A DNA stretch of 64,000 nt from Streptomyces sp. NBRC 109706 (GTDB lineage: Bacteria; Actinomycetota; Actinomycetes; Streptomycetales; Streptomycetaceae). Where the stretch lies: assembly GCF_000974485.1 (NCBI RefSeq), contig NZ_BBOM01000010.1, positions 372,001 to 436,000 of the forward strand, in the 5' to 3' direction. Below, piece after piece: positions 48,458 through 56,860 of the stretch. Both the position numbers and the translations under genes were made by a program. The notes under the pieces are model-generated. The model saw only the letters and a program-made list of their open reading frames with translations, did no database searches and had not been told where the DNA came from. Position 1 is the first letter of the stretch. Every line of letters begins with the position of its first letter.

Positions 48458-49119
48458 CGACTCCCGACACCGACTGGGCGGACGCGCTCCGTCCGTCCTT
48501 CCGACTCACCCCGCGCGGGGTCGGGATCCGGCTGGGCACCGACCTGGCGGGCGGGCTGGTGAACCTGCCGGCGCCGGGGCCGGCGGGGTGCCGGATCGCG
48601 GTGTTCGGCGAATCGCTGTTCGGCCGGCTGATCGCGCTGCGCCTGCTGGCCGTCGGCGCCCGGGTCACCGCGACGACCCGGGTGCCCGAGCAGTGGGGTG
48701 GCCTGCTCGCCGCGGCCGACGACCGGCTGCGGCTCGCCGCCAGCGGCGACCCCTGGCCCCGCCACCCGCCGGCCCCGCCCACGGTCGCGGGCGGCCCGCA
48801 GGCGCTGGTCACCGACCGGAGCGCCGCCCCGCCGGCCGCGCTGGCCGACGGGCCCTGGCGCACCGTCGTCCATGTGACCCGTTCGGCGCCGCGCCGCGCC
48901 GCGTTCTGGCACCGCCCCGATGTCCTTCTCGCGTTGGACGCCACGCACGCCCGGCAGGTGGGCCAGGTCCTGGGCGCGGAGGCCGCCGCCCGCACCGCGC
49001 GGCTGGTGTCGGGCGAGATCGCCCTCTTCCGCCCCGACGGCGGGCAGACGCTGCGCGTCGACATCTCCCCCGCCGAGACGGCCCTGCTGACCCCACCCCG
49101 ACAAGCGGCGGACCAGTAG
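48454..49119 (+). CDS. ESX-locus associated hypothetical protein
   Basis: A 221-residue cytoplasmic-looking protein. It starts DTDWADALRPSFRLTPRGVG and has a Rossmann-like stretch (CRIAVFGESLFGRLIALRLL, residues 45-64) and an end reading FRPDGGQTLRVDISPAETAL. It is the last gene of the ESX locus and overlaps the upstream fragment by four bases, so it belongs to that operon. I recall related proteins after eccE in streptomycete type VII loci but no defined function. The frame is intact. Confidence 0.7.
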   Translation: MTTPDTDWADALRPSFRLTPRGVGIRLGTDLAGGLVNLPAPGPAGCRIAVFGESLFGRLIALRLLAVGARVTATTRVPEQWGGLLAAADDRLRLAASGDPWPRHPPAPPTVAGGPQALVTDRSAAPPAALADGPWRTVVHVTRSAPRRAAFWHRPDVLLALDATHARQVGQVLGAEAAARTARLVSGEIALFRPDGGQTLRVDISPAETALLTPPRQAADQ

Positions 49120-49126
49120 ACCCGGC

Positions 49127-49933
49127 TCAGTGGCCCGCGCTCTCGTAGCGGCGCAGTCCGCGGCGGAAGAACGCCAGGGCGACAGAGAGGCAGTAGGCGG
49201 CGACCAGCGGCGTGAGCAGCCCGAGCCAGTGGTGTCCGCCCTCGCCGGTGAGGACGGTCACCGGGTAGAAGCTCACAAAGGCAAAGGGGATGACAAAACC
49301 GAGCACGATCCGCATCGCCATCGGATAGATGGTGAGCGGGAACCGGAGGAGTTCGCCCACCTGGTGCATGGCCGCGCCGAAGAGCGGGTTGGGGCCCGGG
49401 ATCCAGAACGAGGTGACATTGCTCGCCAGGCTGATGGCGATCTTGACCAGCATCGCGCTGACGAACACCACCAGGGCCACCAGCACCGTCCCGATCGACC
49501 AGTCGATGTCCGCGCCCACCAGGCCGAGCACCAACATGCCCGTCCCCGACAGCAGGTTGCCCAACCCGTTGAGGCCGACCTGGGCGCTCGTCACCTGGAG
49601 GACGACCGGGTAGGGCCGGACCAGGAAGTAGTCCAGCGCACCCTCGTTGATCTGCCGGGGCAGCTGCCACATCCCCTCGAAGAACAGGCTGACCACCCCC
49701 TCGGCCAGCGTCACCAGGGCGAACATCAGCACGATGTCGGAGAACGTCCACCCCTCCAGGGCGGGCACCTGCAGGAAGATGGCGGAGAGGAAGACGACGC
49801 TGGTCAGCTGCGTCACGATCGCCGCGCCGACCATCACCCAGAAGTCCGACTCGTGCTCCAGGGCGGCGCGTAGGTGGACCGAGAGCAACCGCACATAGAG
49901 CCTGGCCGTCCGGGGAGCCTGCCGCAGACGCAT
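49127..49933 (-). CDS. ABC-2 exporter permease B (COG3694-like)
   Basis: A 268-residue permease with six membrane segments and a basic cytoplasmic start (RLRQAPRTARLYVRLLSVHL). FFEGMWQLPRQINEGALDYFLVRP (residues about 90-113) is typical of the COG3694/COG4587 permease pair. I start at the ATG at 49933, six bases after GGGAGG; another ATG at 49939 has no room for a ribosome binding site. It is last in the carrier-protein operon and pairs with the permease upstream and the ATPase to form an exporter. Confidence 0.87.
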   Translation of the reverse strand: MRLRQAPRTARLYVRLLSVHLRAALEHESDFWVMVGAAIVTQLTSVVFLSAIFLQVPALEGWTFSDIVLMFALVTLAEGVVSLFFEGMWQLPRQINEGALDYFLVRPYPVVLQVTSAQVGLNGLGNLLSGTGMLVLGLVGADIDWSIGTVLVALVVFVSAMLVKIAISLASNVTSFWIPGPNPLFGAAMHQVGELLRFPLTIYPMAMRIVLGFVIPFAFVSFYPVTVLTGEGGHHWLGLLTPLVAAYCLSVALAFFRRGLRRYESAGH

Positions 49934-49935
49934 CG

Positions 49936-50748
49936 TCATCCTCCCTGAATCGTCAGGCGCCGCAGCGCCCGGTGCCACACCAGCCGGGCGCCGGCCCACA
50001 GGACCACGACCCACAGCAGCTGGAGGGCGATCAGCCGCAGCGCCTCGCCGCCGGTCGCCTCGCCCACAAAGATGAGGGCCGGCGTGGAGGCCATGCCGGG
50101 GAACGGCGACCACCGGGCGATCACGTCGAGATACCGCGGCAGCAGGCTGATCGGGATCATGGCGCCGGAGAGCAGCCCGGTGATCGCGAGCCTGGCCCAG
50201 TGCACACCGAGGAAGCTCTTCGTCCAGAAGCAGGCGAGCCCCGTGGTGTAGACGAGCGCGAACTTCAGCGGGACCACCAGCGCCATGCTGACCAGGAAGA
50301 GCACCGCCTGGGCCGCCCCCGGCGCCGGGATCCCGCCGCTGAGGACCACGGTCGTGGCGCAGACCAGGGTGATGAGCCCCGTCTCGACCGCGACGCCGCC
50401 CAACGCCTCGGCGAGCCGCGCCCGCTGGTAGTCGACGGGCTTGACCAGGTCGAGTGAGACCAGTCCGCTGCGGATGCGGAACGACATCCGGAAGTCCGTC
50501 AGGGCGGAGACCAGCACCCCGCAGGCGAAGGTCACCAGCAGATAGGCGCGCATCTCCGGCCAGCCGAAGCCGACCTCGACGCCCGAGCCCATCAGCACCC
50601 GCCAGACCGCGAGCAGGGCGGCGAACTGGAACACCGTGCCCAGCAGGCCGAGGAAGAACTGGAGCTTGTACGCCAGGGTCGTGCGGACGGTGGCGCGGGC
50701 GATCGAGACATAGGGCCGCATCCGCACCCCGGGGGCACGGGGCCTCAT
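49936..50748 (-). CDS. ABC-2 exporter permease A (COG4587-like)
   Basis: A 270-residue permease with about six membrane segments. The cytoplasmic motif FRIRSGLVSLDLVKPVDYQ (residues about 90-108) matches the one in the partner permease and marks the uncharacterised COG4587/COG3694 heteromeric exporters. The ATG overlaps the ATPase stop by four bases, so stoichiometric synthesis is likely. Location suggests export of the product made by the carrier/condensation proteins upstream. Confidence 0.87.
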   Translation of the reverse strand: MRPRAPGVRMRPYVSIARATVRTTLAYKLQFFLGLLGTVFQFAALLAVWRVLMGSGVEVGFGWPEMRAYLLVTFACGVLVSALTDFRMSFRIRSGLVSLDLVKPVDYQRARLAEALGGVAVETGLITLVCATTVVLSGGIPAPGAAQAVLFLVSMALVVPLKFALVYTTGLACFWTKSFLGVHWARLAITGLLSGAMIPISLLPRYLDVIARWSPFPGMASTPALIFVGEATGGEALRLIALQLLWVVVLWAGARLVWHRALRRLTIQGG

Positions 50749-51800
50749 CCGTGCCCCGCCTCCGCGTCGACGACGCCTTGGGCAGCGCCCCCGACGGCGC
50801 CTTGGACGTCGACCTCACCGGCGTAGACCCTGCGGATCACGTCCTCGATCGCCGGCTCGTCCACCGAGAAGTCGACGATCTCCACGACGCTGTTGACCGC
50901 GGCGACGACCTGTCCCGCCGTGGTCGTGAACCGGTCGAAGCGGATGCGGAAGCGATGGGGGGCGTCGCCCTCGCTCACCACGGCCCGGTCCAGCGCGACC
51001 CGCAGGGCGTCGAGGTCGGCCGGCCCCGCGGTCTCGATGTGCAGGATGCGGTCGCGGGCATGGGTGTCCATCAGATGCCGCAGCGCGCCGTCGAAGATGA
51101 TCCGCCCCTTGTCGATGATCACCAGCCGCCGGCAGATGCCCTCGATGTCCGCCAGATCGTGGCTGGTCAGCATGAGCGCCGTGCCGTCGTCCGTCAGCTC
51201 GCGCAGAAACTGGCGCAGCCGGTGCTTGACGGCGACGTCGAGGCCGATCGTGGGCTCGTCCAGATACACCACCGACGGGCTGTGCAGCAGGGCGGCGGCG
51301 ATGTCGGCGCGCATCCGTTCGCCGAGCGAGAGCCGCCGGGCGACCACGGGGAGCATCCGCCCCAGCTCCAGGACCTCGTCGAAGTAGGCGAGCCGACGCC
51401 GGTAGGTGTCGGGGGCGATCCCGTAGATGTCCCGGAGCACGTCCAGCGAGTCGCGGACCGTGAGGTCCCACCACAGCTGGGTCCGTTGGCCGAACAGCAC
51501 GCCGATGTGCTGGGCGACGGCCATCCGTTCGCGGTGCGGCACCAGGCCCTTGATCCGGACCTCGCCCGAGGTCGGCACCAGGATGCCGCTCAGCATCTTC
51601 ACGGTGGTCGACTTGCCGGCCCCGTTGGCGCCGACGTAGGCGACCGACTCGCCCTCCTCGATGTCCAGGTCGACGTGATCGACCACGACGCGCTCGGTGA
51701 ACCGCCGGTTGAAGAGGTGACGGACCGATCCGGCCAGCCCCGGAGCCTTGTCCGGCTGGCGATACGACTTGGTCAGTCCGCGCGTTTCGATCAGTGACAT
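50745..51800 (-). CDS. ABC exporter ATPase (COG4586-like)
   Basis: A 351-residue ATPase. Walker A is VGANGAGKST near residue 54. The Q-loop region FGQRTQLWWDLTVRDSLDVL is diagnostic for the COG4586 group. The signature is LSLGERMRADIA and Walker B VVYLDEPTIGLD. The C-terminal 90 residues form the extra beta domain seen in NatA/DrrA-like exporters. It lies eight bases after the condensation gene in the same operon and energises the two permeases that follow. Confidence 0.92.
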   Translation of the reverse strand: MSLIETRGLTKSYRQPDKAPGLAGSVRHLFNRRFTERVVVDHVDLDIEEGESVAYVGANGAGKSTTVKMLSGILVPTSGEVRIKGLVPHRERMAVAQHIGVLFGQRTQLWWDLTVRDSLDVLRDIYGIAPDTYRRRLAYFDEVLELGRMLPVVARRLSLGERMRADIAAALLHSPSVVYLDEPTIGLDVAVKHRLRQFLRELTDDGTALMLTSHDLADIEGICRRLVIIDKGRIIFDGALRHLMDTHARDRILHIETAGPADLDALRVALDRAVVSEGDAPHRFRIRFDRFTTTAGQVVAAVNSVVEIVDFSVDEPAIEDVIRRVYAGEVDVQGAVGGAAQGVVDAEAGHG

Positions 51801-51808
51801 GGGATTCC

Positions 51809-53230
51809 TCACCGGGCCGGCGACCGTCGGCCGGCCGAGCGTGCTGTGGTGGACCGTCGTCCCCCGGCGAGGCCGGTGACGGCCGCGATCTCGTCCAACG
51901 CCACCTCGCGCCCGGCCAGTTCGGCGAGCAGCCGGTCCAACCCCAGGGCGAACGCCTCGACCTCGGGAGCCGGGAACTGGAACATGTCGGCGAGCAGAAC
52001 GACATGCAGGACCCCGGGACCCCCGAACACGTCGACCATCAGGGTCACCTGGTCGTCGTCGAAGCCCTCCAGCCAGTCGAAGGCCGGCTCGGGCGCCGGA
52101 AGGTCCCGTGGCCCCCCGCGGTCCGTCGCGTGCGTCGGGCTCCACATGTCGTTGAGCCGGATCAGCCGGTTGAACCGGACGCCGCGCTCCCGTTCGATCT
52201 CGTCGATCAACGCGTCGGCCGCCACGGGGTCGTAACCGCCGTGCCGGTAGGCCCTGAGCGCCGTGGCCGTGTTCCGTCGGAGCAGGTCGGTGAAGGTCGT
52301 CCCCTGACGGGTGAACCGACCCACCACCTCCTGGCTGACATTGCCGACGGCATGGCGCAGCTCCGGCTCCGACCGATTGCCGTAGATAAGGCTCAGCAGG
52401 CACTCGTCGGCGTCGGCCGTCGCGTACAGCATCGCGGTCAGCGCGGCGAGCAGCACGGCGGCGGGACTGCTGCGGGTCCTGACGGCGACGGCGCGCAGCT
52501 GGTCCGGCATCGTGTGGGACGTCAACCGGCCCCGGCGGAAGCGCGGTCCCTCGGTCGGCACGATCTCGCCGAAGAGGCTGGGGGCGCCGGTCTCCAGCAC
52601 CGACCGCAGATGGGCCAGCGCCGCCTCGTTGCGCCGGGTCCCCTCCGCCGACTGTTCGATGAGGGCCTGGTCGACCGGCTGACGGGCCGGCGATGCGGGC
52701 GGTGCGGGCTCGCCGGCGGCGCGGGCGGCGAGCAGGGCCGTCAGCTCCTTGGCGCAGAGGGTCGCGCTCTGCATGTCCAACGTCACATGGGAGAAGATCA
52801 GCCCGACCATCGCCGGCTCGCCCGCCCGCGACGCGACGATCACCCGAAGCGACAGTTCGGACTCGTGCGCGAACGCCACCGACGTCTGGCGGTGTTGGTG
52901 CGCGTCGAGGGCCGCGACGCACTCCTCCCGGGTCGGGGCGTCGGCGATCTCGGCTTCGAGGACGCCGCTCCGCACGATGTGCTGCTCAAGTCCTGCGTCC
53001 GAAGGGATCAGTCGGGTGCGCAGCGTCTCGTGCCGGCTGATCAGGGTGCCGATGGTGTCGAGCACGGCCGCCAGGTCCAGGCCCTCGGGGACCTCGACCC
53101 GGCGCCGGATGAAGAAGAAAGGCATGACGGTGGGCAGAAAGTGCGCGACGTCCTTCCAGGTCTCGCGCTGCCCCCAGGTCATCGGCGCCGTGGCGGTGCG
53201 GGAGCCGGTGAACGCGATCTTCCCGATCAT
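51809..53230 (-). CDS. Stand-alone condensation-domain protein
   Basis: A 473-residue NRPS-type condensation fold with no other domain. Early motifs are recognisable: MTWGQRETW near residue 17 and RHETLRTR at 66-73 (C2). The core HHxxxDG reads SHVTLDM at 147-153: catalytic His148 and the structural Asp152 are kept, the first His is Ser and the Gly is Met. Such variants occur in esterifying or atypical C domains and in acyltransferases. The likely job is to join a carrier-bound acyl group, from the carrier protein encoded in this operon, to an amine or alcohol. The acceptor is unknown. Confidence 0.85.
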   Translation of the reverse strand: MIGKIAFTGSRTATAPMTWGQRETWKDVAHFLPTVMPFFFIRRRVEVPEGLDLAAVLDTIGTLISRHETLRTRLIPSDAGLEQHIVRSGVLEAEIADAPTREECVAALDAHQHRQTSVAFAHESELSLRVIVASRAGEPAMVGLIFSHVTLDMQSATLCAKELTALLAARAAGEPAPPASPARQPVDQALIEQSAEGTRRNEAALAHLRSVLETGAPSLFGEIVPTEGPRFRRGRLTSHTMPDQLRAVAVRTRSSPAAVLLAALTAMLYATADADECLLSLIYGNRSEPELRHAVGNVSQEVVGRFTRQGTTFTDLLRRNTATALRAYRHGGYDPVAADALIDEIERERGVRFNRLIRLNDMWSPTHATDRGGPRDLPAPEPAFDWLEGFDDDQVTLMVDVFGGPGVLHVVLLADMFQFPAPEVEAFALGLDRLLAELAGREVALDEIAAVTGLAGGRRSTTARSAGRRSPAR

Positions 53231-53303
53231 CTGATCGGGTCCCCCTTCTGTCGTGTGCCGTCGGCGCTCGTGTGTCGCCGGCGCTGTGGTGGGCCCGTGT
53301 CGG

Positions 53304-53873
53304 TCAACGGTGCTGCTCAAGCAGGCCGAGCACCTCGTCGTACCAGGAGAGCCCCTCCGAGAGGTCGCTCTCGTCGCTGAGGTACCAGTCGTCCGACTGG
53401 GCGAGCCCCATCGCGCCGCTGATCTCGCGCAGCACCTTGACGCCCTCGGCCCAGTGCTGGATCGAGTCGGCCCGGTTGGCGGCCGGGACACCGAGCCGGT
53501 CGGTGATGAACGCGCGGACGGCCGTGATCTCCGAGCGCAGCGCCTCGTCGTCCGTCGGCGCCGGAAGCGTCAACAGCTCCCACACCTCGTCGGCGAGCCG
53601 CCCGTCGACATGTTCCAGCGTGTGCATGACGGCACAGGTCTGCTCCGCGAGATCGGCGGGGCGCGGTCCGAAGTTGCCGCGTTCCAGCAGATACAACTCG
53701 ACGGCGAAGGCCAGGAAGTTGTTCCTGACCTGCCAGGCCAGCTCGGGCTGCCCCGCGCCCAACGCGCCGTCCAGGTCGAAGCTGTAGGTCATGCACAGCA
53801 GCTGAAGTTCGTTCGCGCGGCGCCGGGTCTTGAGCCAGTCGAACAGCGGCTCGCTGCGGATGGGACCGATCAT
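53304..53873 (-). CDS. Unknown all-helical protein of the operon
   Basis: A 189-residue protein that I do not recognise. It is predicted mostly alpha-helical and acidic at the C-terminus, with phrases such as RANELQLLCMTYSFDLDGAL and FVDGRL-like turns; no signal peptide, membrane helix or metal motif. Its ATG overlaps the nucleotidyltransferase stop by four bases, so the two proteins probably work together. The helical character resembles the substrate-binding bundles (HEPN-like) that accompany small nucleotidyltransferases, which I offer only as a hypothesis. Confidence 0.7.
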   Translation of the reverse strand: MIGPIRSEPLFDWLKTRRRANELQLLCMTYSFDLDGALGAGQPELAWQVRNNFLAFAVELYLLERGNFGPRPADLAEQTCAVMHTLEHVDGRLADEVWELLTLPAPTDDEALRSEITAVRAFITDRLGVPAANRADSIQHWAEGVKVLREISGAMGLAQSDDWYLSDESDLSEGLSWYDEVLGLLEQHR

Positions 53874-54904
53874 CGCTCGACCTCCCGCAGGAAGCCGTCG
53901 CGACGCAGCGACGCCGACGTGTACCAGGCGGCGACCGCCACATCGGACGGGGAGATCCCGAGCTGGTCGGCCGACCGTTCGACCGCCGCGGACCAGGTCC
54001 CGCTCTCGACCAGATGCCGCAACACCGCCGTGAGCGGCCCGGAGACCTGTGCGAAGTGCCGCTTGCCCTGGATGAGATGGACACTTCCGTCCGCCGGGAC
54101 GACGCGCACCCCCGGGGCCGCCTCCGCCTCGCCGGCGAGGAGACGCAGATCCTCCGACGACACAGCCAGTTCGGCCCGCAGCGCCGGCAGGGCCTGGTCG
54201 ACCGGCGCCGGCCGCAGACAGCCGTCGACAAGATCCCGGAACGCGGCCGATCCGCGGCCGTACCGCCGGGCTGCCTTCTCGCCGAACCACTTGGGGGACA
54301 CATAGCCCTCGCCCTCGGCGGCCAGCCGCGCGGTGGCGCGCCACATGGCGGTGTCCCGGGCGAGGATCCGGGCCTTCCTGCCCTCGCCCCAGGCCTGCGA
54401 CCACGAGGCCCGGGCCAGATGCTCGATGGCCCGCAGCCTCGACCAGGTGGCGAAGCGCCGGCAGGCGACGCTCTTGTCGAAGCGGGAAAGGACCTCCTCG
54501 CCCCGCTCGGTGACCGTCACGGGCAGGGAGACGGCGACCCGGTAGTACCGGTCGAGGTCGGAGACGCGCAGCGCGTGTACCGCGTCGGGAGAGGGGTCCG
54601 CCAGCAGCTCGGCCGTCCGGGACAGGCCGCGCGCGGTCATGCTCTCGCAGTCCACGTAGCGGGAGCCCCGCAGGCCGATGGCGGTCCCCGTCGGCGGCAC
54701 GTCCTCGTCGTGGATGACATACAGGTCGATGTCGGACTGGTCGTTGCCGAAGCCCTCGACCAGGGACCCGGTCGCGACGCAGGACGTGTGGGCCGGGAGC
54801 GAGGCGGCTATCCGGTTCACCTCGGAGATCAGATCGGCCGGCAGTCCGGCCGCGACGAGCCGGGAGCCGTCGTCCATGACGGCCCCTTCGGCGTTAATGG
54901 GCAT
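53870..54904 (-). CDS. Nucleotidyltransferase with winged-helix-like tail
   Basis: A 344-residue protein. The nucleotidyltransferase core is at residues about 38-130: Gly46-Ser47 in ATGSLVEGFG and the metal-binding acids Asp58 and Asp60 in SDIDLYVI, with a likely third acid in RYVDCES. A helical middle follows. The last 90 residues read as two or three strands (VRVVPADGSVHLIQGKRH) then three helices (VLRHLVESG, SADQLGISPSDVA, SASLRRDGFL), a winged-helix layout resembling PqqD/RRE modules. It probably transfers AMP or another nucleotide. It may replace the missing adenylation domain or modify the product. ATG at 54904; 54877 is an alternative. Confidence 0.75.
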   Translation of the reverse strand: MPINAEGAVMDDGSRLVAAGLPADLISEVNRIAASLPAHTSCVATGSLVEGFGNDQSDIDLYVIHDEDVPPTGTAIGLRGSRYVDCESMTARGLSRTAELLADPSPDAVHALRVSDLDRYYRVAVSLPVTVTERGEEVLSRFDKSVACRRFATWSRLRAIEHLARASWSQAWGEGRKARILARDTAMWRATARLAAEGEGYVSPKWFGEKAARRYGRGSAAFRDLVDGCLRPAPVDQALPALRAELAVSSEDLRLLAGEAEAAPGVRVVPADGSVHLIQGKRHFAQVSGPLTAVLRHLVESGTWSAAVERSADQLGISPSDVAVAAWYTSASLRRDGFLREVER

Positions 54905-54968
54905 GCTTATCGATCCTCTACGCGAGAAGTGCTGGTTTCCGGCGCTGTCCGCCGTCGCGACGCCGAAT

Positions 54969-55214
54969 TCAACGTGCCGATCGCGGCGCCTCCGGCAGAC
55001 TTCTGTCGAGCTCCCCCACGAATTTCTCGATCGGGTCGCCCGAAACCAGGCCGTCCAGGTCGACCGGCACTCCGAGACGATCCTCCAGGCGCTGCGCGAA
55101 TTCCACGATCCGTAGCGAGTCGGCCCCGAGATCGAAGAATGTGTCATCCGGCCGCACCGGGGACTCGAAGACCCCTTCGGCGACCGCGATCACGGTGTTC
55201 AGAACAGATGCCAT
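54969..55214 (-). CDS. Acyl/peptidyl carrier protein
   Basis: An 81-residue stand-alone carrier protein. The phosphopantetheine site is Ser33 in FFDLGADSLRIVEFAQ, an intact and typical attachment motif. The helix III end reads PIEKFVGELD. It is first in the operon, starting at the ATG at 55214 behind GGGAGAG. It should carry an acyl or aminoacyl thioester for the condensation protein. No phosphopantetheinyl transferase or adenylation gene is in the window, so activation must come from the operon's nucleotidyltransferase or from elsewhere. Confidence 0.92.
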   Translation of the reverse strand: MASVLNTVIAVAEGVFESPVRPDDTFFDLGADSLRIVEFAQRLEDRLGVPVDLDGLVSGDPIEKFVGELDRSLPEAPRSAR

Positions 55215-55280
55215 AGCTCTCCCTCGACCACTCTCGACCCGCGCTGCACATGCCTCTGGGAAAATCGACAGAAGGGAAGC

Positions 55281-55309
55281 CGTATCGGTCTGCCCATATC
55301 CCAGGTCAA
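55281..55309 (-). promoter_or_regulatory. Candidate promoter of the carrier-protein operon
   Basis: On the minus strand TTGACC (55309-55304), 17 bp, GATACG (55286-55281). The -35 is good, the -10 weak. Transcription would start about 60 bases before the carrier-protein ATG. Confidence 0.4.
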
Positions 55310-55696
55310 CCGTGTGCTGTCTTTGCAAGTTACGTGAAACGCACAGGAAACGGGGCGCTCAGCGCCCACCCCTGCAACCAGGACAGCTAACTCCCCGTAG
55401 CCACCTCAGCGCAAAAAGAGATTGCATGAGCAAAGACAACGGAGATAACCCTGGCACCGACCGCACCCCTCCGTCAAGCGGTGCAGAAGTTCCGGAACCA
55501 GCCGGCCCGGTGGACGATCGGCCGCATATCAGACCCGCTCACCCGCGCCCCAACCTTCCCCCCAGACGCGCATCAAAGCGGACAGAACAGCGCCAACGCC
55601 TTGGCCTGTCACCGAATTCGACTCCGGCACACCGGAAAGATCGCACTCGGTGTATGGTCGGGCCTCACTATCGCCGCCACCGCATCGGGGGCATGA
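55310..55696. other. Intergenic stretch upstream of the operon
   Basis: No supported gene. A frame from ATG 55426 to 55755 has unusually low third-position G+C and a proline-rich, domainless product; I do not call it. The sequence is AT-richer than its surroundings near 55260-55440. Confidence 0.4.
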
Positions 55697-55870
55697 ATGA
55701 CGCCTTTGGAACTTGCCCCATCGGACGCGGCATTGCGCGATGTCGCGACGGGTGAACACCCGGCGGGACGGCATTTGCGCGCGGCGATGGAGAAGGCCGC
55801 CTATGCGGCCATGAATCTTCCGGCCGGACCGGTTTTTCTCTCGATGCCCACCGATATCCCGGCCGTGATC
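55697..55870 (+). pseudogene. Fragment resembling TPP-dependent enzyme
   Basis: About 58 residues with coding character, ending NLPAGPVFLSMPTDIPAVI. The PAGPVFLSMP phrase, after an Ala-rich helix, is the pattern at the end of the first domain of thiamine-diphosphate enzymes such as benzoylformate decarboxylase or acetolactate synthase. Sequence on both sides is unrelated, so at most a scrap of the gene remains. Confidence 0.35.
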
Positions 55871-56040
55871 AGGCTGCCGGGAGCGCTGCCTGCCGGACGC
55901 CCGGCCCTCCCCTTCGAACAGCACGGACGAAAGGGCGGCCGCCCGGAGACCGCCGTCCCGAGGAGCACCACGTCTGGGCTCCGGCCGGCGTCGAGACGGC
56001 GCGGGAGGGGAGCCACCGCACCCCATCACCGAGGCGCCGC

Positions 56041-56409
56041 GGCTCGACGGCGGCCAACGCCCGAGCGGTCGAAGCCCTTCAGGGGCCGGATGAACAGGCA
56101 CCGCCAGAGGAAGTCGCCCGGCGCCTGGACGGCGAGGTCTCCTCAGCCGTCCTCGCCCTGATGAAGGCCCTGCCGGTGCGATCCGGCGGGCTCGGCACGG
56201 TCACGAAGACCGTGGGGAGCTTCGGCGGGTTCGCCCAGCAGTACGAGCAGGAGGTGTTGCTCCACGGCCCGATCGGCCGGGACAGGGCGCTGATGTTCAA
56301 CCTGGCCGAGAAGCTGCCCGCCTACCCCGGCCGCTGTCCCACCGGGGGAAAGGGCCGGATGCTGTTCGCCATGGCGCGGGTGTTCACGAGCCGGGCCGAC
56401 CCGCGGTGA
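56041..56409 (+). pseudogene. Coding-like fragment of unknown protein
   Basis: About 120 residues in one frame have good codon bias and protein-like sequence (PEEVARRLDGEVSSAVLALM, then GGFAQQYEQEVLLHGPIGRD, then KLPAYPGRCPTGGKGRMLF) ending at a stop at 56409. No proper start lies upstream and the frame fades into low-complexity sequence. An ATG at 56161 could make an 82-residue product. I cannot place the family. It may be the tail of a deleted gene. Confidence 0.4.
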
Positions 56410-56499
56410 GGGGAGCCGGTTGGAGATGGCTTCCCACCCACCGTGTGATCGTTTCCCGTGGTCGGTGGCTGTCGGGCCGGGTCATCTGGGTTCTTCGGG

Positions 56500-56839
56500 T
56501 CAGCGGCTCACTGTGGTCTCAAGGCCGATCCGCGCCGGTTTCTCGGGATTGCACACGGCATGGAGCCCGGTGACGAGGCCGTCGTCAATGCGCGTCGAGC
56601 GCGTCGCGGGCCCTGGCCGGGGAAGAGTCCCCCCGCGGTCGGCGCGCGGCGACCTGGTTGCGCGCGCGGTGGGCGATCTGGCGGACGGCAGCCGGGGGCT
56701 TGTCGACGGCGTCCGCGATCTCGTCATAGCCGAGGTCGAAGACCTGGCCTCGCGAGCAAGATGCTCGACGGTATCGGTGGTTCGCTCGCCGCCCTCGTCC
56801 ATTCCCCGCTCCTGCCCGTCCGTTCTTGCCGGAGTTCAC
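56500..56839 (-). pseudogene. ECF41-type sigma factor remnant
   Basis: Two pieces in different frames. Upstream is sigma region 4 (FDLGYDEIADAVDKPPAAVR, then RARNQVAARRPRGD), the SigJ/ECF41 pattern. Just downstream, in another frame, is the far C-terminal end of the same family (DDGLVTGLHAVCNPEKPARI, stop at 56500). Sigma region 2 and the roughly 100-residue SnoaL-like domain between them are missing. ECF41 genes are normally beside carboxymuconolactone decarboxylase, oxidoreductase or epimerase genes, and here an NmrA-type gene and an AhpD-like fragment lie beside it. Confidence 0.75.
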
Positions 56840-56860
56840 CGAATTCCCAGGGTGGGGGGA

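Noticed and set aside
47431..49119. A continuous 562-codon frame spanning mycP to the last ESX gene
   Set aside because: It strings together three different reading contexts: an out-of-frame start, the real mycP protease half, an out-of-frame middle over the eccE-like fragment, and the genuine 48454-49119 gene. It is not one protein.
55426..55755. A 109-codon frame starting MSKDNGDNPGTD
   Set aside because: Third-position G+C is low, the product is proline/arginine-rich and drifts into basic low complexity, and it overlaps the TPP-like fragment. A precursor peptide for the adjacent operon was considered but nothing supports it.
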